The notes under the pieces were generated by a model. That model saw only the letters and a list, made by a program, of their open reading frames with translations. It ran no database searches and was not told where the DNA came from. Position numbers and translations under genes: made by a program. A DNA stretch of 64,000 nucleotides from Taxillus chinensis. Its lineage: Eukaryota; Streptophyta; Magnoliopsida; Santalales; Loranthaceae. The stretch's first letter is position 1. Each line of letters opens with the position of its first letter. Below are positions 11,052 to 24,198 of the stretch, piece after piece. The stretch spans positions 46,652,400-46,716,399 of the forward strand of contig CM042092.1 of NCBI GenBank assembly GCA_023512835.1, read 5' to 3'.

Positions 11052-14000
11052 TTAGGAATTTAAATCTAACATGCCAAGTTTTGTCAGAAGTTCATTGAAC
11101 CTGGCTTTTTGTAGTGGTTTGGTGAATATGTCGGCAAGCTAGTCATCAGTGGATATGTACTCTAGGGAAATGTCTTTCTTTAACACATGATCACGTATGA
11201 AGTGATGTCTGACCTCAATGTGCTTGGTTTTGGGATGCATAACAGGATTGTTGGAAATTGCAATGGCACTTGTATTGTCACAATATAGAGGCACAGCCTT
11301 CAGGTCAAACCCATAATCTGAAAGTTGACTGGCCATTCAAAGCAATTGAGCACAACAGCTTCTTGGAGCAATATATTCAGCTTCAGCTATGGAGGTTGAA
11401 ACTGAATTCTGTTTCTTGCTAAACCAGGATACAAGTCTGTTGCCTAAAAGTTGGCATGTTCCACTTGTGCTCTTTCTATCAATCTTGCATCTGGCAAAGT
11501 CTGCATCTGAATATCCTCTCAGTTTGAAATCAGGCTCTTTTGGATATCATAGTCCCAAATTCTCAGTTCCCTTCAGATACCACATAATCCTCTTGACATG
11601 TGACAAGTAGGATTCCTTGGGATTAGCTTGGTATCTGGCACAGATGCATGTTGCAAACATTATGTCAGGTCTGCTTGCTGTTAAGTACAGCAAGGATCCA
11701 ATCATGCTTCTGTATTCTGAGATATCCACCTCCTTGCCTGCTTCACCATATCCAGTTTCGCGTTTGTAAGAATGGGAGTTTTCATGTGTGTCACATCAGT
11801 TATCTTAAACTTCTTCAGAATCTCCTTTGTGTATTTGGTTTGACTAATAAAGATCCCATCCTCCAACTACTTGACCTCCAATCCAAGGAAGAATGAGAGT
11901 TCTCCCATCATACTCATTTCATATTCACTTTTCATTAGATGGGAGAAGTCTTCACATTGCTTTTTGTCCCTTGATCCGAAAATGATGTCATCCACATAAA
12001 TTTGTACTATCAAGGGTGATCCTTTTCCTTCCTTTAGAAACAGTGTGGGGTCAATTTTGCCTTTTCTGAACTTATTTTTGATCAGAAACTCTGACAATGT
12101 TTCATACCACGCTCTGGGAGCTTGTTTTAGTCCATAAAGAGCCTTTTTCAGTTTGTATTCCTTGTGCTCTTGGTTTGGCTCTAGAAATCCGGGTGGTTAT
12201 TTAACATAGACTTCTTCTTGGAGGTCTCCATTCAAGAAAGCACTCTTGACATCCATCTGATAAACTTTGAAGTTTTTGAATGCTGCATATGCTAAGAACA
12301 TGTGAATAGCCTCCAATCTAGCAACTGGTGCAAAGGTTTCATCATAGTCGATTCCTTCTTCTTGTCTGTATCCTTTTGCAACCAGTCTGGCCTTGTTTCT
12401 GATTACAACACCATCAGCATCAAGTTTGTTTCTGAAAATCCATTTCACGCCAATGACTTGCTGTGATCTGGGCCTGTTGACCAACTGCCATACTTTGTCT
12501 TTTGAACTGATTTAATTCTTCTTGCATTGCATCAATCCAATGGTGATCCTGAACCGCATTATCAACTGATTTTGGCTCCACTTGTGATAGGAAACACATA
12601 TACAGATTTTCATGCAGTGTGGCAGCCCTTGTTTTAACTCGTGCAGCAGGATCTCCAATTATCAGTTCAGAAGGGTGGTTCTTTAACATTCTTCTTGTCT
12701 TTGGAAGGTCTTCTCTTTCTTCATGATGAATGCCCAATTGCTCAATGTCAGGTTCTTGAGCTGGTAGAAGTGGCAGAGTCTGAACAGGTTGAATGTTAGA
12801 GTCATGGTTTTCTGCTGATTTTTGACTTGGTTCCTCAGCAACCGGTTCAGCTCTGAGTTCATCAGGTTCGGGTGCATCTTCCATTGTTTCTGTTGTAGTG
12901 GGATTATCTGTGTCTTGGTCTTCTACAATGACAATGTCCTGCACTTTATTTATATTTGGGTCTCCTTTCTGCATTCCATGGTTAGTCTCATCAAAAGAAA
13001 CATGAATAGACTCTTCAACAACTTTGGTCCTTCTATTAAATACACGATAGGCCTTGCTAGTCATGGAATATCCAACAAGATATCCATCATTTGATTTGGC
13101 ATCAAACTTGTTCAAGTAATCCTTGCCATTGTTCAGAATGTAGCAAGTACACCCGAAGATCCTTAGGTGACCAATGTTTGGTCTCCTTCCCTTCCATACC
13201 TCATAGGGTGTTTTCATGGCTCGTTTGTTAATTAGAGTTCTGTTTTGAACATAACAAGCAATGGCAACAGCTTCAGCCCATAGGGATTTTGGGAACTGAG
13301 CTCCTGTCAACATGGTTCTAGCTGCTTCAACTAATGTTCGATTCTTTCTTTCAGCTACTCCATTTTGTTGTGTAGTTCTTGGTACTGAGAAATTATGCTG
13401 GATACCATGTTCAGTACAAGACTCTAACATATCAGAAAATCCAAATTCCTTGCCATGATCGCTCCGAATGTACTTAATAGAGAGACTCTTAACATTTGTG
13501 ACCCAATTGAAGAGTTCAACAAGAATCTCAAATGTTTCAATTTTGTTTTTGAGAAACATGACCCATGTGTATCTGGTATAGTCATCTACTACGGCAAGAA
13601 AGTATCGTGCACCAGATAAGGAAGACACATTTATTGCTCCACATAGGTCCATGTGTAGAAGTTCGACTGGTTGTGTGATTGAGGTGTTATCTACACTCTT
13701 AAACGAATTTTTAACCTGCTTACCCAGCTGACAATCCCTACAAGGGTGTTCTTTCTCATAAACATGCTTGGGTGAGCCTTCAACCAAATCCAAAGATGCC
13801 AGTTTAGACATAGTCTTAAAGTTTAAATGATCAAATCTCTTGTGCCACAACCAACTAATGTCAGGTGAAGCTTTGGACAGAAAACAAATTGGTTCATCAG
13901 ATTGAGCATTACCAAAGACCAACTTGTAGACATTGCTTTGTCTATGCCCATTTAGCTTCACCTCTTTGGAGACAGGGTCCATAACTGTGCAGGTGAGTTT

Positions 14001-14313
14001 AGTGAACAAAATTTCATAACCCTTGTCACACAATTGACTTATGCTCAACAGGTTATGTTTAAGACCTTGAACAACAGATACATTCTGAATGGACACAGAA
14101 CCATTAAAGAGAGTACCCTTACCAACAATCTTACCCTTTTTATTGTCCCCGAAAGTAACAGATGAAGCTGCAACCTCTCTCACCTCACTCAATAGAGAGG
14201 CATCATCTGTCATGTGCACAGAACAGGCACTGTCAAGATACCACTGGCTGGAATTGATCTTTTATTTCTTGTGGCTACTTTCAGCTTCAGGTACCTGTTC
14301 CCGCACAATGAGC
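11052..14313 (-). pseudogene. pol: Copia A pol: protease, integrase, reverse transcriptase, RNase H
   Basis: Same frame as gag up to about 12500. The protease motif is YLDSACSVHM near 14245-14215; the usual DSGCS has Ala for Gly. The pre-integrase zinc domain (HKRFDH, CRDCQLGK) and the integrase core follow: Asp in HMDLCGA, Asp in IRSDHGKE, Glu in GVAERKNRT. A one-base indel near 12490 breaks the frame before [12 protein letters not shown] continues with [14 protein letters not shown] and catalytic YVDDIIFG (about 12000). In-frame stops near 12197 and 11867 stand where Gln is expected, and a frameshift lies near 11740. RNase H (YSDADFA, STSIAEAEY, LYCDNTSAI) ends in LADIFTKPL, then KLGMLDLNS and TAA at 11054-11052. 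Without these lesions it would be a full-length Copia pol. Confidence 0.9.
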
Positions 14314-14315
14314 AA

Positions 14316-16919
14316 CTAAGTCTTAGGGGCCCAATTAAGATTGGGCTTTGGGTAAGTGAAAGCTGCAGTAGACAATTTAGGTTTCCAAAAAGAAGGGGCA
14401 GATTTAACTTTCCATGCTAATCTTGGTGATCCTTCATTAGATTTATTAGCAGGGTTAACCTTTAGAGCTTCAGCATGTTTTCTTTCCTTATTGTTGTCTT
14501 TGGTAGCTTTAGTAGGCACAGGTTTGACAGTTTTCTTCACAGGCTTGGTCTTTAAATCTTTTGAATGGGTAGTCTGTGTGTGCCTGGTGTGTTTCTTCTT
14601 ATCAGAGTTGCTATTGCACTACAGATTTTTAGTGAAATTAAGCTGTTTAAGGTTTACCCTAATTTCTGTGGCAATCTCCTTCATAAGATACTTAGGGTAG
14701 AATCTGCACTGATAGGAGAGGTGTCTAACTTCACAACAGATGGGGCATGTGACAGGTTTAGGTTGAACACTCTGTCTCAAGGGTTTTGCTGGAGTGTTAA
14801 GAGGTTTCCTAGGTTTTCTCACATATCCTAGACCGTTCTTAACTCTTCCATCAGAGACAAACTTAGGCTGGAAGGCAGCAGCCTTGCTGGATGAACCAGT
14901 CTCAAATGTAGTAGTGTGTCTACTTGGTTTTGTCTTTGAGATAACTACACCCTTACCCTTGCATTGGGATGTAGAGGACAGGTTGACTAAAGGTTCAGCT
15001 TTGAGTTCTTTCTTAGCAACTACTGCATCACTGTCCTGAGATGCAACAGTACCTAGGTCTTTGAGTTCGGGTGTTACTGGTTTGGGTGAACTAGTAACAG
15101 CCATGGATACCTCCTTTCCACAATCAACGAGCACACTGCCAGTAGGAACAAAGCCAGCAAGACACTTGGTCTGTACAGGGTAAGTCTGGGCCTTGGCTAT
15201 TTGGTCTTCAGAGAAACCTAGACCTAAGGCTAGACCCTTAACATCTGGAGTAGTCCTAAAGTGCGCTGCAATCTCAGCAGAGTCTTGCCACTTTTTACTG
15301 ATTTGTCTTTCTTTTTCCAGTTATGTTTTGGTTTCAGCTAGTTCCTTTTCAAGCCTATCGATGTCTTTATTAGCCATTTTTAGTTGACCAGCTTTGTCCA
15401 AAAGATCATCATGTGTGCTTCTCATCTCACTCACTTTAGCTCTTAATCTTCTCTCTGTTCTTTCATAATCATCTATAGAGTCTCTATATTCACATGAAAG
15501 CCGTTCCAGTTTAGAATAGTATCTTTCTTTGTCAGCTTTCATAGAAAGAAATTGTTCCTCTATTTCTTTAAGAGCTCTATAAGTATCTTCATATTCAATG
15601 TAGAGCTGTTCATAGGTTCTTACCTTGAGGGGAGGAGAATGGTCAGCCATGAAGCAGATTAGACCTTTCTCTTTCTTCTCATCGTCAGAAGATTCCTCTT
15701 CCTCCTCAGTTTCACTGTTAAATTTGTTGGTGACAAGTGCCTTCTTCCTCTTGCCATCTTTTCTGCTTGAGGATCCTTTGGTCTTCTTCTTCTGCTCAGC
15801 TGCCTCCTTTTTCTCCCTCTTTAGCTTATAACAGTTAAAAGCAAAGTGGCCGGGCTTGCTGTAGTGATAGCATTGCAACTTGTCCTTATCTTTTCCTTTA
15901 GAGAAAGATAAGGAAGACTGCCTTGCTTTTCGTCTGTAGTTCCCCCTTCTCTTCAGCAGTTTCTTGATCAGAAATGCCACTTCTTCATCTGAGGCACTAT
16001 TTGAGCCAAGTTCATCAGCTTCATCTTCTTCCTCTTCTGAAGATGGTTCCCGTGATTTAGCAGCAGCCTTAAAGGCAACAGACTTCTCCTTTTTCTTGGA
16101 AGGATTCTCAAATGCCTCAAGCTCTTCTTTTTGCATTTCAAACGTCTTGAGGTCCCCATATAATGCTTCCAAGGCACAAGTTTTGTATTCCTTCAGCTGA
16201 CGGATGGCTGATGCCTTTATCAGCAGTCTCAAGGGTAGAGATCTCAGAAATTTGTCATTTCTGTCCTTCTAAGAGATCTCAACGTTGTAAGTCTTCATCC
16301 ATTGAATCAGACCTGTGAACCGTTTATAGATATTGTCCAATAACTCCTTCGGTTCGCATCTAAAGGCTTCATACTTTTGTTTGAGCATGGAGATCTTGTT
16401 GTCCTGTATTTGCTCATCTCCTTCGTAGATGAGACAGAGCTTGTCCCATACCTCTTTAGCAGTCTCAAGATCTTGCACATCCGTGAACATGTCATCATCG
16501 AGTGTAGAGAAAAGTATGGCTTTTGCATTGAAGCCAAGCTTTACTTTCCTCTGCTCCACCTTAGACCAACTATCTAGGTCTTTCGTCATTAGCCGACCTC
16601 TCTGCATACTCTTTGGTGTGAAAGGTCCGTTCTTTATTGTTTCCCAGAGATAAGTGTCGAGCATGTTTAGGTGTGCTCTCATTCTCGCTTTCCATTTGGA
16701 AAAGCGCGTGGGTGTGCACATAGGTACTTGGGAGGAAGAGCCAGGCAAAACATCATAGAAGTCTTCTTGTTCTTTCTTATTGCTACTGGTACTCGGTTCT
16801 TCCTGCTCCTGGTCTCTAGTCGCTCCTTCCTCTAGAACACGACTGGCTTTAAGTTCCTCAACAGGAATTGGAGCTTGCTCGGGAGCAGGAGCTGCACTGT
16901 TGGAATCTATGTCGGCCAT
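14316..16919 (-). pseudogene. gag: Copia A gag, long form with coiled coil
   Basis: One reading frame from ATG 16919 to the TAG near 14316, about 867 codons, broken only by stops near 16269, 15318 and 14616. The N-terminal third is the Copia capsid domain (RFSKWKARM, LWETIKNGP, AKEVWDKLCLIYEG). An acidic linker and a zinc-knuckle relic follow (CYHYSKPGHFAFNC near 15860-15820), where the second Cys is replaced by Tyr. Next comes a long coiled coil (about 15640-15320), then a second intact CCHC, CPICCEVRHLSYQC (about 14742-14700), and a basic tail ending NWAPKT before the stop. The start is supported by the primer site 28 bases upstream on the same strand. The conserved stop after WAPK separates it from pol in the same frame. 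Confidence 0.88.
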
Positions 16920-16946
16920 TAGGGATCTCTACAGAGTTGTAGAACC

Positions 16947-16958
16947 GCTCTGATACCA
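16947..16958 (-). other. Primer-binding site (tRNA-iMet) of Copia A
   Basis: Minus strand TGGTATCAGAGC, complementary to the 3' end of plant initiator tRNA-Met, two bases inside the 5' LTR end. It primes minus-strand cDNA synthesis. Confidence 0.93.
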
Positions 16959-16960
16959 AT

Positions 16961-18058
16961 TGTAGGTCCCAAAGTGAGTCTAGAGGGGGGTGAATAGACT
17001 TTCTTCGTGCGCGGAAGCTAGACTGTTAGCTGGTTTTTGGATTCCTCCTACATATGACTATGATGGAAGTATTTATGGAGAAGATCACAAAAGTATTGTA
17101 AGGATAAGGTGAGTGATTGTCATCACCGGATTTCGTCCGGAAGGAAACCCGCTTTTAGGGATGCAGTCCTCCCACCCTTCACCCGAATGGTGATGAAAAA
17201 GTAACAGAGTCGCCACCAACTGTTTTTGGGGTGCAGTTGGTCACCTAAAATGATCTACGTCACTAGAACTGGGTTCGGAAGTTAATTACGTGTGAGGAAA
17301 GTTTAGCACCCCCATAACGCCCTTTCGGTACCTATCTTAGGAGTGGGAGGTTTCTAACTTGCTTTAACTGTCGCTTAAGTGTAGCTAATTTAAAAGTGAT
17401 GTTGAACTTACATATGGCCTAAGAGTTTACCCTTTTTTTTTCTAAGTCATTTGTTAAAGTTAGAATTAAGTCTAATTTGTCCTAAGCCTCTAAAGGAAGT
17501 CCTAGCAATTTAATTTTTCCATTTTTCAATTATTTATTGAAGTTAGAGATTAAACGTGATTTATCCTAAGCCTTTAAAGAAAATCCTATGATTATTAAAG
17601 TTCAAAATTGCTTCCAAGTCATCCTAAAGTCCAAAGGAAACCTAAAGTCAAACTTATTTTAAATTCTATGTTGACGTTCTAATTTAAGTGATTACAATGA
17701 TCCTAAGGAAAAGTAATAGTAAAAGAAAAAAACCAAGTATTAAAAACACAAGTGGTAAAAGGTTTTGTGTGTTTGCTTATTTTATTTTATTTTATTTTTG
17801 TTTTTGTTTGAAAAACTCCTTTTTTTTATTTGTTTGGAAAACATTTTTTTTGTTTGTTCTCTCTCTCTCTCTCTCTCTCTCTTTTTAATTTGGAAAACTC
17901 TTTTTTTATCAGAAAATATTTTTTGTACCTTTTTTTGTTTCGGTTCAATTTTTTTTTATTGGAGAAAAGTTTTCTTTTTGTTTTTCCTTTTTTTTTGTTT
18001 TGTCTTTTTTTTGTTTTGTCTTTTTTTTGGTTTTTTTCTTTTTTCTTTTTTTGAGAAG

Positions 18059-18102
<44 letters not shown>

Positions 18103-21100
18103 TTTAAAAAACATTTTTTATTTAGACAAAACAAACACAAATGAGGTGTGTGATAATGTGCCATCCACAAAATGAAAACAACCTTTCCCTCTCTTTCTCT
18201 CTTTTTTTTTTCTTTTTTTTACTTTGTTTTTTTTTTACAATACTTAATTTACAGATTACAAAAAAAACAAGAAAAAGAAAAAGAAAAGAGCACAATGGGT
18301 TACATGACCCATGTTTACAAGATTACGAATGGCCGACTAACATCACCCTAATAGCCAATAAAATTTAAAATAAAAAAAATAAATAAATAAAGTAATGAAA
18401 AAAAATACATGATAAACAAAACAACCTAGACGCCACGAGTTGACCCATTTGAAATGTTTTCGTTTTTGTCCGCGTGGGGATTTAAATCAAAACAGAAAGG
18501 CCACAAAACAAATATATACAAACAGCCCGAAGCACATCAAACACACAATAGAAACTAGGAAAGAAAAGACAAGAAAAGGAAGAAGGAACAACGTCTATGA
18601 CAGTAAAAAAAAGTGGCTTATTCCCATGTTCGAGGAACAAAACAAATTAGGTGAAGGCAAATCATAAGCAACACGCTAAAACGAAACAACAGTCACCAAC
18701 AAAACTAATCCCCAACAAGACAGTCACCAAAAAAATTCACCAGGCATTTTTCTGTTATCCCTTTTTTTTTTAAAACACACTGAAATAATATGACCATTTT
18801 TTTGTGTTTTTTTTTTTGTTACGAACATACTACTGAGACTGAACAAACACAAGCCGCCTAGATTGGGCAGCCCAAAAACAAACCCAATAGACTGAGACAA
18901 CAACATGAACTGGTGAAGACACAACAGCATACAACAATAAGAATCGTGAGGACAAACTAAACAAAACAGACACCAACAAAAATGAATCACCAGTCATGTT
19001 TTCGTTTTTTTTAACATACTGAAACAAAAGTCATTTTTCCTTCCTTTTTTTTTGTTTGTTAAGAACCACAACACACAACAATAAAAAAAAACGTAAAAAC
19101 AGAGTGGTAGTTTCACTTTACTCCTTGCTGAAAACAGAGACCTTAACACTCATTTTATCTTTAAAAAAAAACACCTTTGAAAACCTGCATCTTATCAACC
19201 ACAGCAACCTATTGCATTTAGCACAAATAAAGAAACACAAGTTCGTTCAAAACTTAGATAGAGGCATAGCGGGATTAACAACCAACACACAAGACTAGCC
19301 ATGCAAAGGCAGACAAAAATGAATATAAACCAACCACTCAATCAAAGAGGTCTTCTCTTCGTTAGGACTATGAACTGGGATGTCCCCTTGCGAGTCCCTC
19401 GCCTTCTGCCTCCTTCCTCTTCAATCCGTCAGAATCATGCAAGGACAATGGCAGGCCTCGAGACTTTGGTTTGCGCTTGAAAGGGGAAAGGACTTGATGT
19501 CGGATTGGGTAACCGATGGTGTGACCCCAGCCAGTGGAAGGAGAGCGACCGTTAGACTGATTTGCGGCCAGGGGGTAAAGGGCTGAAGAAGATGAAGGGT
19601 TGGGTTTTTTTAATTGGAAAGAGAGAGACCATGGAGGACGGTTTTTATGTGCTTTGTTCTGGATTTTTCGGAGGAGAAGAGATGAAGATCTTAGTGCTGG
19701 TTTTTATTTGGATCAGATTTTCGGGGCAGGCCAGCGTGAGGGAAAGAGAAGGGTATGGTACTGGTTTTTCTTAAGAGCTCACAAGAGGAAGAAGAAGCTG
19801 AGAAGGAGAGCAGTGATGGGTCTTTTTTTTTGGCGGATCCCCCAAGGAAGAACTCCTCTCCCCTCGTGCGGATGGTCAATTGCCATTATATAGGCTAGGG
19901 ATCGGTGGTTTTGAATCGGCGGCTTTGAATCGAGGTTAGGTTAAGGTGAGGTTTGGTCTGAGGAAGAACCATGGTTTGAGAGCTGGGTTTGGTGCGCTGG
20001 AAGGCTGGCGCTGGTGTGGGTTGTGGCTGACAGGCATGGCCGGACATGCAGGGGACCTCTGATGCAGTGGTCAGGCATGGAGGAGAAGACTGCATCGCTG
20101 CTGCGTGCGCAGTCGTGAGAGAGACGGGAGAGAGACGAGAGAGATGAGAGTTGACCCTTTTTTTTATTTTATTTTGTTTTTATTTTGTTTTGTTTTGTTT
20201 TGTTTTTTTGTTTTTTTATTTAACTAGTAATATGGTGACACGTGTGATACACATAGGCGGGAAAAGAGAGGTTGGCGGCTAGGGTTTCTAACTTTTGATT
20301 TAGGTAGTTTTTCGCTGACGTCTTTAGGTTTTTAGACTCGGGATGGCGACTCGAATTTTAAGAAATTACAAGAAAATTATTTTTAGACTCGGGACATCGT
20401 AATGAGTGACCCTGTGTCATTTTTATTTTAAAATGATTTTATTTTCGCGCCAAGCCTGTAATGCGATTATTTATTATCAAAAAACTTAATTTTTAATTTT
20501 TATTGAAAAAGACCGCGGGAGCGAATATATACAATACATATCTCAAAATTCTCAGAACGACGAGTAAAATGAGAATATGAGATCCGTGACCTAATCCGGA
20601 GTGCCGTTTGAAAAGTCAATTACCGTTTTAACCATTGTTAGTAGCCCGAATGCTATTTTGACCATATCTTCTTCGTTTGACCTCAGAATCAAGCGTGGTC
20701 AAAGACATTGATCCTCGAATTTGATTTTTTATTGCCCAGGACTGGCTCTTTGGCATTTGGAGATCTTTTTGAATAATTTCTTGAAATTGGGCATTTATCG
20801 CTCAGTGGTCACGACTCTATCGTTCTGTAAAATTTTTAACAAATCGAGGCAACACGGATGAAAATTGAATTTGATAAAATACATCCAACCCGGACAAAAA
20901 TGGGGTCCAATAGTGATAATGAACTATCAGACAAAACTGAGATAAGAGTAAATGCTCTTTTCTCAACAGATCTCAGTTGTGAAAGAGATGGTTTATGATA
21001 GATCGAAGTGTGGAAAACTAACAACACTGAGATCAAGACTTAATGAAAGTGCTAGATCTTTGATGAACAAGAGATTCATGAATACTCAAACAGATTGCTC

Positions 21101-22694
21101 TTGTTCTTGACTCACACGGTGCACAGCACTTCTTTAATTTCTCTCAGAGTCTCTCTCTCTAGTGTTGGAACTTTTTTCGTTAGTTCTGCTTAGGTTTCTT
21201 TTTCTCTAAGTCCGTCAGAACCATTATCTTGTGTTCTGTGTGTTTCCTTTTTTTGAGAGAGAGGTTAAACTCTTAATCTTGTCGTTAAGTGCGTGAGAGA
21301 TATATTTTTAAGATTAAAGTGCTCATGCGCCATGATGTCCATCCCAACAGACTGACTTCCCGCAACTGAAAATGCGGAATGTCGGGGGATGGGTTGATCT
21401 ACTTTGATTTGCAGATCATATGCCCATACTACGTATTTGGCATGCAGTCGATCTTGGCCGTTCATCCGTGGATGGTAGTTGGCAGCATTTAATGCATCAT
21501 TAATGTGCTCAACTGCTCGGGACGGCGCTGACTTGCTGTACAAACCCTAGCTGACAATATCGCTAAGTGGCTGTGTTTAGGGTTGTAATTTTTCCTTGGA
21601 GGTAAATGTCTCGTAGGTTCGGTGACTCGAAGATTTCAGCTAGCACCTGTAGAAAGTTGCGAAGTTTTGCTTCAGGCTTTATGGTGTTTCTGCGAGTCTA
21701 CAACTCACATCTTCGAGTCTTCGAAGCTAGAGGTCAGGTTGGATTGGCCTTTTGTGTCTCTCTGTTAACTAAAGTCTACGACTCTACGGGCCTGCGACTC
21801 TTCAAATAACGTTTAGAGTGACTTCTTCGAGTCCATCTAATCTACTTCTTATTGTAGCTACAAGTCTACGACCCTAGTTCTGCGGGTCTACGACCTTCGG
21901 GTCTCTCAGTTTATTATATTTGACTAAGTGGTCTGAAAATCTTCGACTCTACGAGTCTTCAACTTCGCTTTTCTTCCTTAGTCTTTCACAGAGGCTTATA
22001 AACTGAGTTTCTGTACAGCTACGACCCTTTAGCTATAACTCTCCGCCATCGATCTCCGAGTCTGAAAGTGTGGCAATTTCTCTATAGTGACTGTGTCCCT
22101 TGAGTCTACGAGTCCAGTTTTCTTAACAGTGTTCGAAGGCTTCGACTCTACGACTTTCAATCTACGAGTCTACAACTCCAGTTTTCTCTACACTGTTCGA
22201 AGGCTTCGACTCTGCGACTTTCGCTCTACGAGTCTACGAGTCCTGTTTTTTTAACAGTGTTCGAAGGTATTGACTCTACGAGTCTTCGAGTCTAGTGGCA
22301 ATTTAAGTTCTGTTAATTGACTTAAGTATTTATGGGGACTCTACAATTTTGCGTGCTACGAGTCTACGAGTCTACGAGTCATTTAACTTTGGTTACTGTT
22401 CTTAAAAATTCTTCAACTCTACGAGTCTCCGAACTTATTGATGCTTACAGTAACACTCTCTTTTCCGTGCTATGACTCTACGACCTTCGACCCTGGATCT
22501 ACGAGTCGCAATGTTCTGTCACTGTTTCGCCTTGAGTCTCCAGACTCTACGAGTCTACGAGTCTCTTGCCAATACGCCCTATGACAGTTTCACTTCTACG
22601 AACTTTGACTCTTCGACCCTACAACCTTCGGTCCTTTGAGTCTTCAGACTTAGACTATATTTTGGCAGCTTCATCAAATCCTACATTTCCAACA
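16961..22694 (-). repeat. 5' LTR of Copia A, interrupted by a solo LTR
   Basis: The plus strand starts TGTAGGTCCC and ends TTTCCAACA, so both ends are TG...CA. Removing the nested 17118-20912 insert and one TSD leaves about 1.93 kb. From about 21600 to 22690 it is built of degenerate repeats of CTACGAGTC and CTTCGACTC, where GACTC and GAGTC form many small inverted pairs. The junction with gag is marked by the iMet primer site. Confidence 0.85.
17118..20912 (+). repeat. Solo LTR (probable Tat-type Gypsy), 3.8 kb, nested in Copia A LTR
   Basis: Flanked by the 5-bp target duplication GTGAT (17113-17117 and 20913-20917). It begins TGTCATCACC and ends GGGGTCCAATA; the last two bases are TA, not CA. 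The right end resembles other LTR ends here (38572 GGGGTCCAACA; a segment near 20690 resembles one near 58890). It contains long T-rich and A-rich stretches, a CT run (17859-17882), a TA run (18065-18096) and poly-T blocks. The ORFs in it are low-complexity artefacts. 17205-17222 holds a TGGCGACTC-like motif on the minus strand, similar to Tat/Ogre primer regions, so an alternative reading is a rearranged LTR plus leader. Confidence 0.7.
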
Positions 22695-23990
22695 GAGTGA
22701 ATAGGCTCACATCAAAACTCTTTTGCTCTCACAGGTATAGCACAATCTGGTTACAAGATGTAAAATCAGTGCGGAAGATAACCAGATAGTGGAAGTATTT
22801 TGCTTTATTATCTGATGATAATTACAACAAAATAAGCAACAATTATAGCTGATTACAATAGCACTCAGTTTTACAGTTACACACACTGGCGTTGATAATC
22901 TCTATGAACTCTTGTACAATAGCCTACTTCACTCGCGTATCAGTTCTTCCTTTGTATGTGCACGTTTTTTTGAATGTACAACACTACAGATATATATAGA
23001 CATCCTAGGAATCTAACTTGGAACTGTATTTTCCGAGCACTGTGTAAACATTAAGTTCTTCTCAAAAAATGCTTTTGCTATAACTGCTTCGGATGTGGAG
23101 CTTGAAATATTGGAAGCATAAGTGAATTGAATTACTTCGCTTGATCCCAATTGCATTTGGGACTGCATCCACATTTCCGAGTGCTCCACGTGTAGGACAG
23201 TTTAGATCTTCAATGAGTTTGTCTTACATCGGAACACAACGAGCGGATATCATAAATGTGGTATGGATAAGTTGAAGTAGCGTCTTTTTAGTCCGGTGTA
23301 AATTTCCTTACTCCGTATCAACAAGGCTCGGATCTTTACTCCGTGTCAGTTATTGCTTACTCCGTGTACATGAAGTCCTGAAATCCTTATTCCGTGTCAG
23401 CGCTTCCTTACTCCGCATGAGGTAGATATGCGGAATCCTTATTCCGCATCAGCGCTTCCTTACTTCGTGTGAGTTCTTTACTTCGCTTGAGTAATGATTC
23501 GGATTCCTTATTCCGCATCAGTTGTCCTTACTCCGCATCAGTCATTTCTTACTCCGCTCGAATGAAAGACTCGGATTCCTTAGTCTGTATCTTCTTTTCC
23601 TTAGACAGCTGGAGTGAAAGACTTAATTCTTTCTCTGCAATAAATCTCTCTTACTTGGTACGAGGTGTGGACTCGGATTCTCATTCCGCATAAAATGACT
23701 TAGTCCAATCAACAATAAAAGCGCGGATTCCTTAGTCGTTTTGTCAAGTGATTAGTCCGTACGGAGAGTTCTTACTTCGGATGAAGACTTGGTTATTTAC
23801 CAAGTGTTTGACGACACTCATGATAATCCGGATAAGGATTATATATCCTGTCCTTTGCTTTGCTCTTACAGGAGTAGGTCCGGATTAAAGTTTTATCTTC
23901 TGCACAGACTTAGTATAAACATGAAACATCTTAAAATCAAATTACATAGGGTTTGATCCGCATAATCCAAATTCTAGGTTTGATCCAACA
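22695..23990 (-). repeat. 3' LTR of Copia B copy 2
   Basis: The right end is GATCCAACA at 23990, next to the polypurine tract. The left end is joined to the Copia A LTR within the sequence GAGTGAATAGGCTC, about 25 bases inside the expected LTR end. 23270-23780 is an array of degenerate units around CTTACTCCG-CATCAG. A TATA-like run on the minus strand is at about 22990-22999, matching the TATA of the other B LTRs. Confidence 0.82.
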
Positions 23991-24003
23991 ATCTCCCCCA
24001 ATA
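23991..24003 (-). other. Polypurine tract of Copia B copy 2
   Basis: Minus strand TATTGGGGGAGAT followed directly by LTR start TGTTGGATC. Confidence 0.82.
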
Positions 24004-24198
24004 TGGATATGCCAAACCCTTTGTAATCTGATCCGGTTAGGTAACAAGATATACACAGAGATAAGGATAAACAGAAGAAATTTCCACTATGTCAGCAATC
24101 GTAACAAAGTAAGCCTTAGTACAAAAGTTATACTAAGAATTGTAAGGCTTACTGTACTTGAAGATTTTAGTTGCTGCCTGCTCCTTTAGCCGCTTAGG

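Larger units (their letters stand above)
5624..22694 (-). mobile_element. Copia (Ty1) retrotransposon, family A, with 3' Ulp1-like gene
   Basis: Minus-strand element. Reading 5' to 3' on its own strand: 5' LTR (22694 to 16961, interrupted by a 3.8-kb solo LTR), iMet primer site (16958-16947), gag (16919-14316), pol (to 11052), 1.8 kb of non-coding sequence, a Ulp1-like protease gene (9208-6217), polypurine tract (about 5811-5824) and a 3' LTR of which only 187 bases remain (5810-5624). 5624-5810 matches 22508-22694 closely, which proves the LTR pair. It lies in the LTR of Copia-B copy 2 (22695 onwards). No target duplication is visible because the left end is deleted. gag and pol share one frame with few disruptions. 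Confidence 0.9.

Noticed and set aside
16947..16958. Possible tRNA gene
   Set aside because: Only the primer-site complement of the tRNA 3' end is present; no cloverleaf around it. Same at 41446 and 51763.
17688..18175. Phe/Ser-rich ORFs in T-rich DNA
   Set aside because: They arise from poly-T, CT and TA runs inside a solo LTR; no domain and no leader.
21600..22690. Possible CRISPR-like array
   Set aside because: Units are degenerate, back-to-back and without spacers, and lie in an LTR of a plant element.
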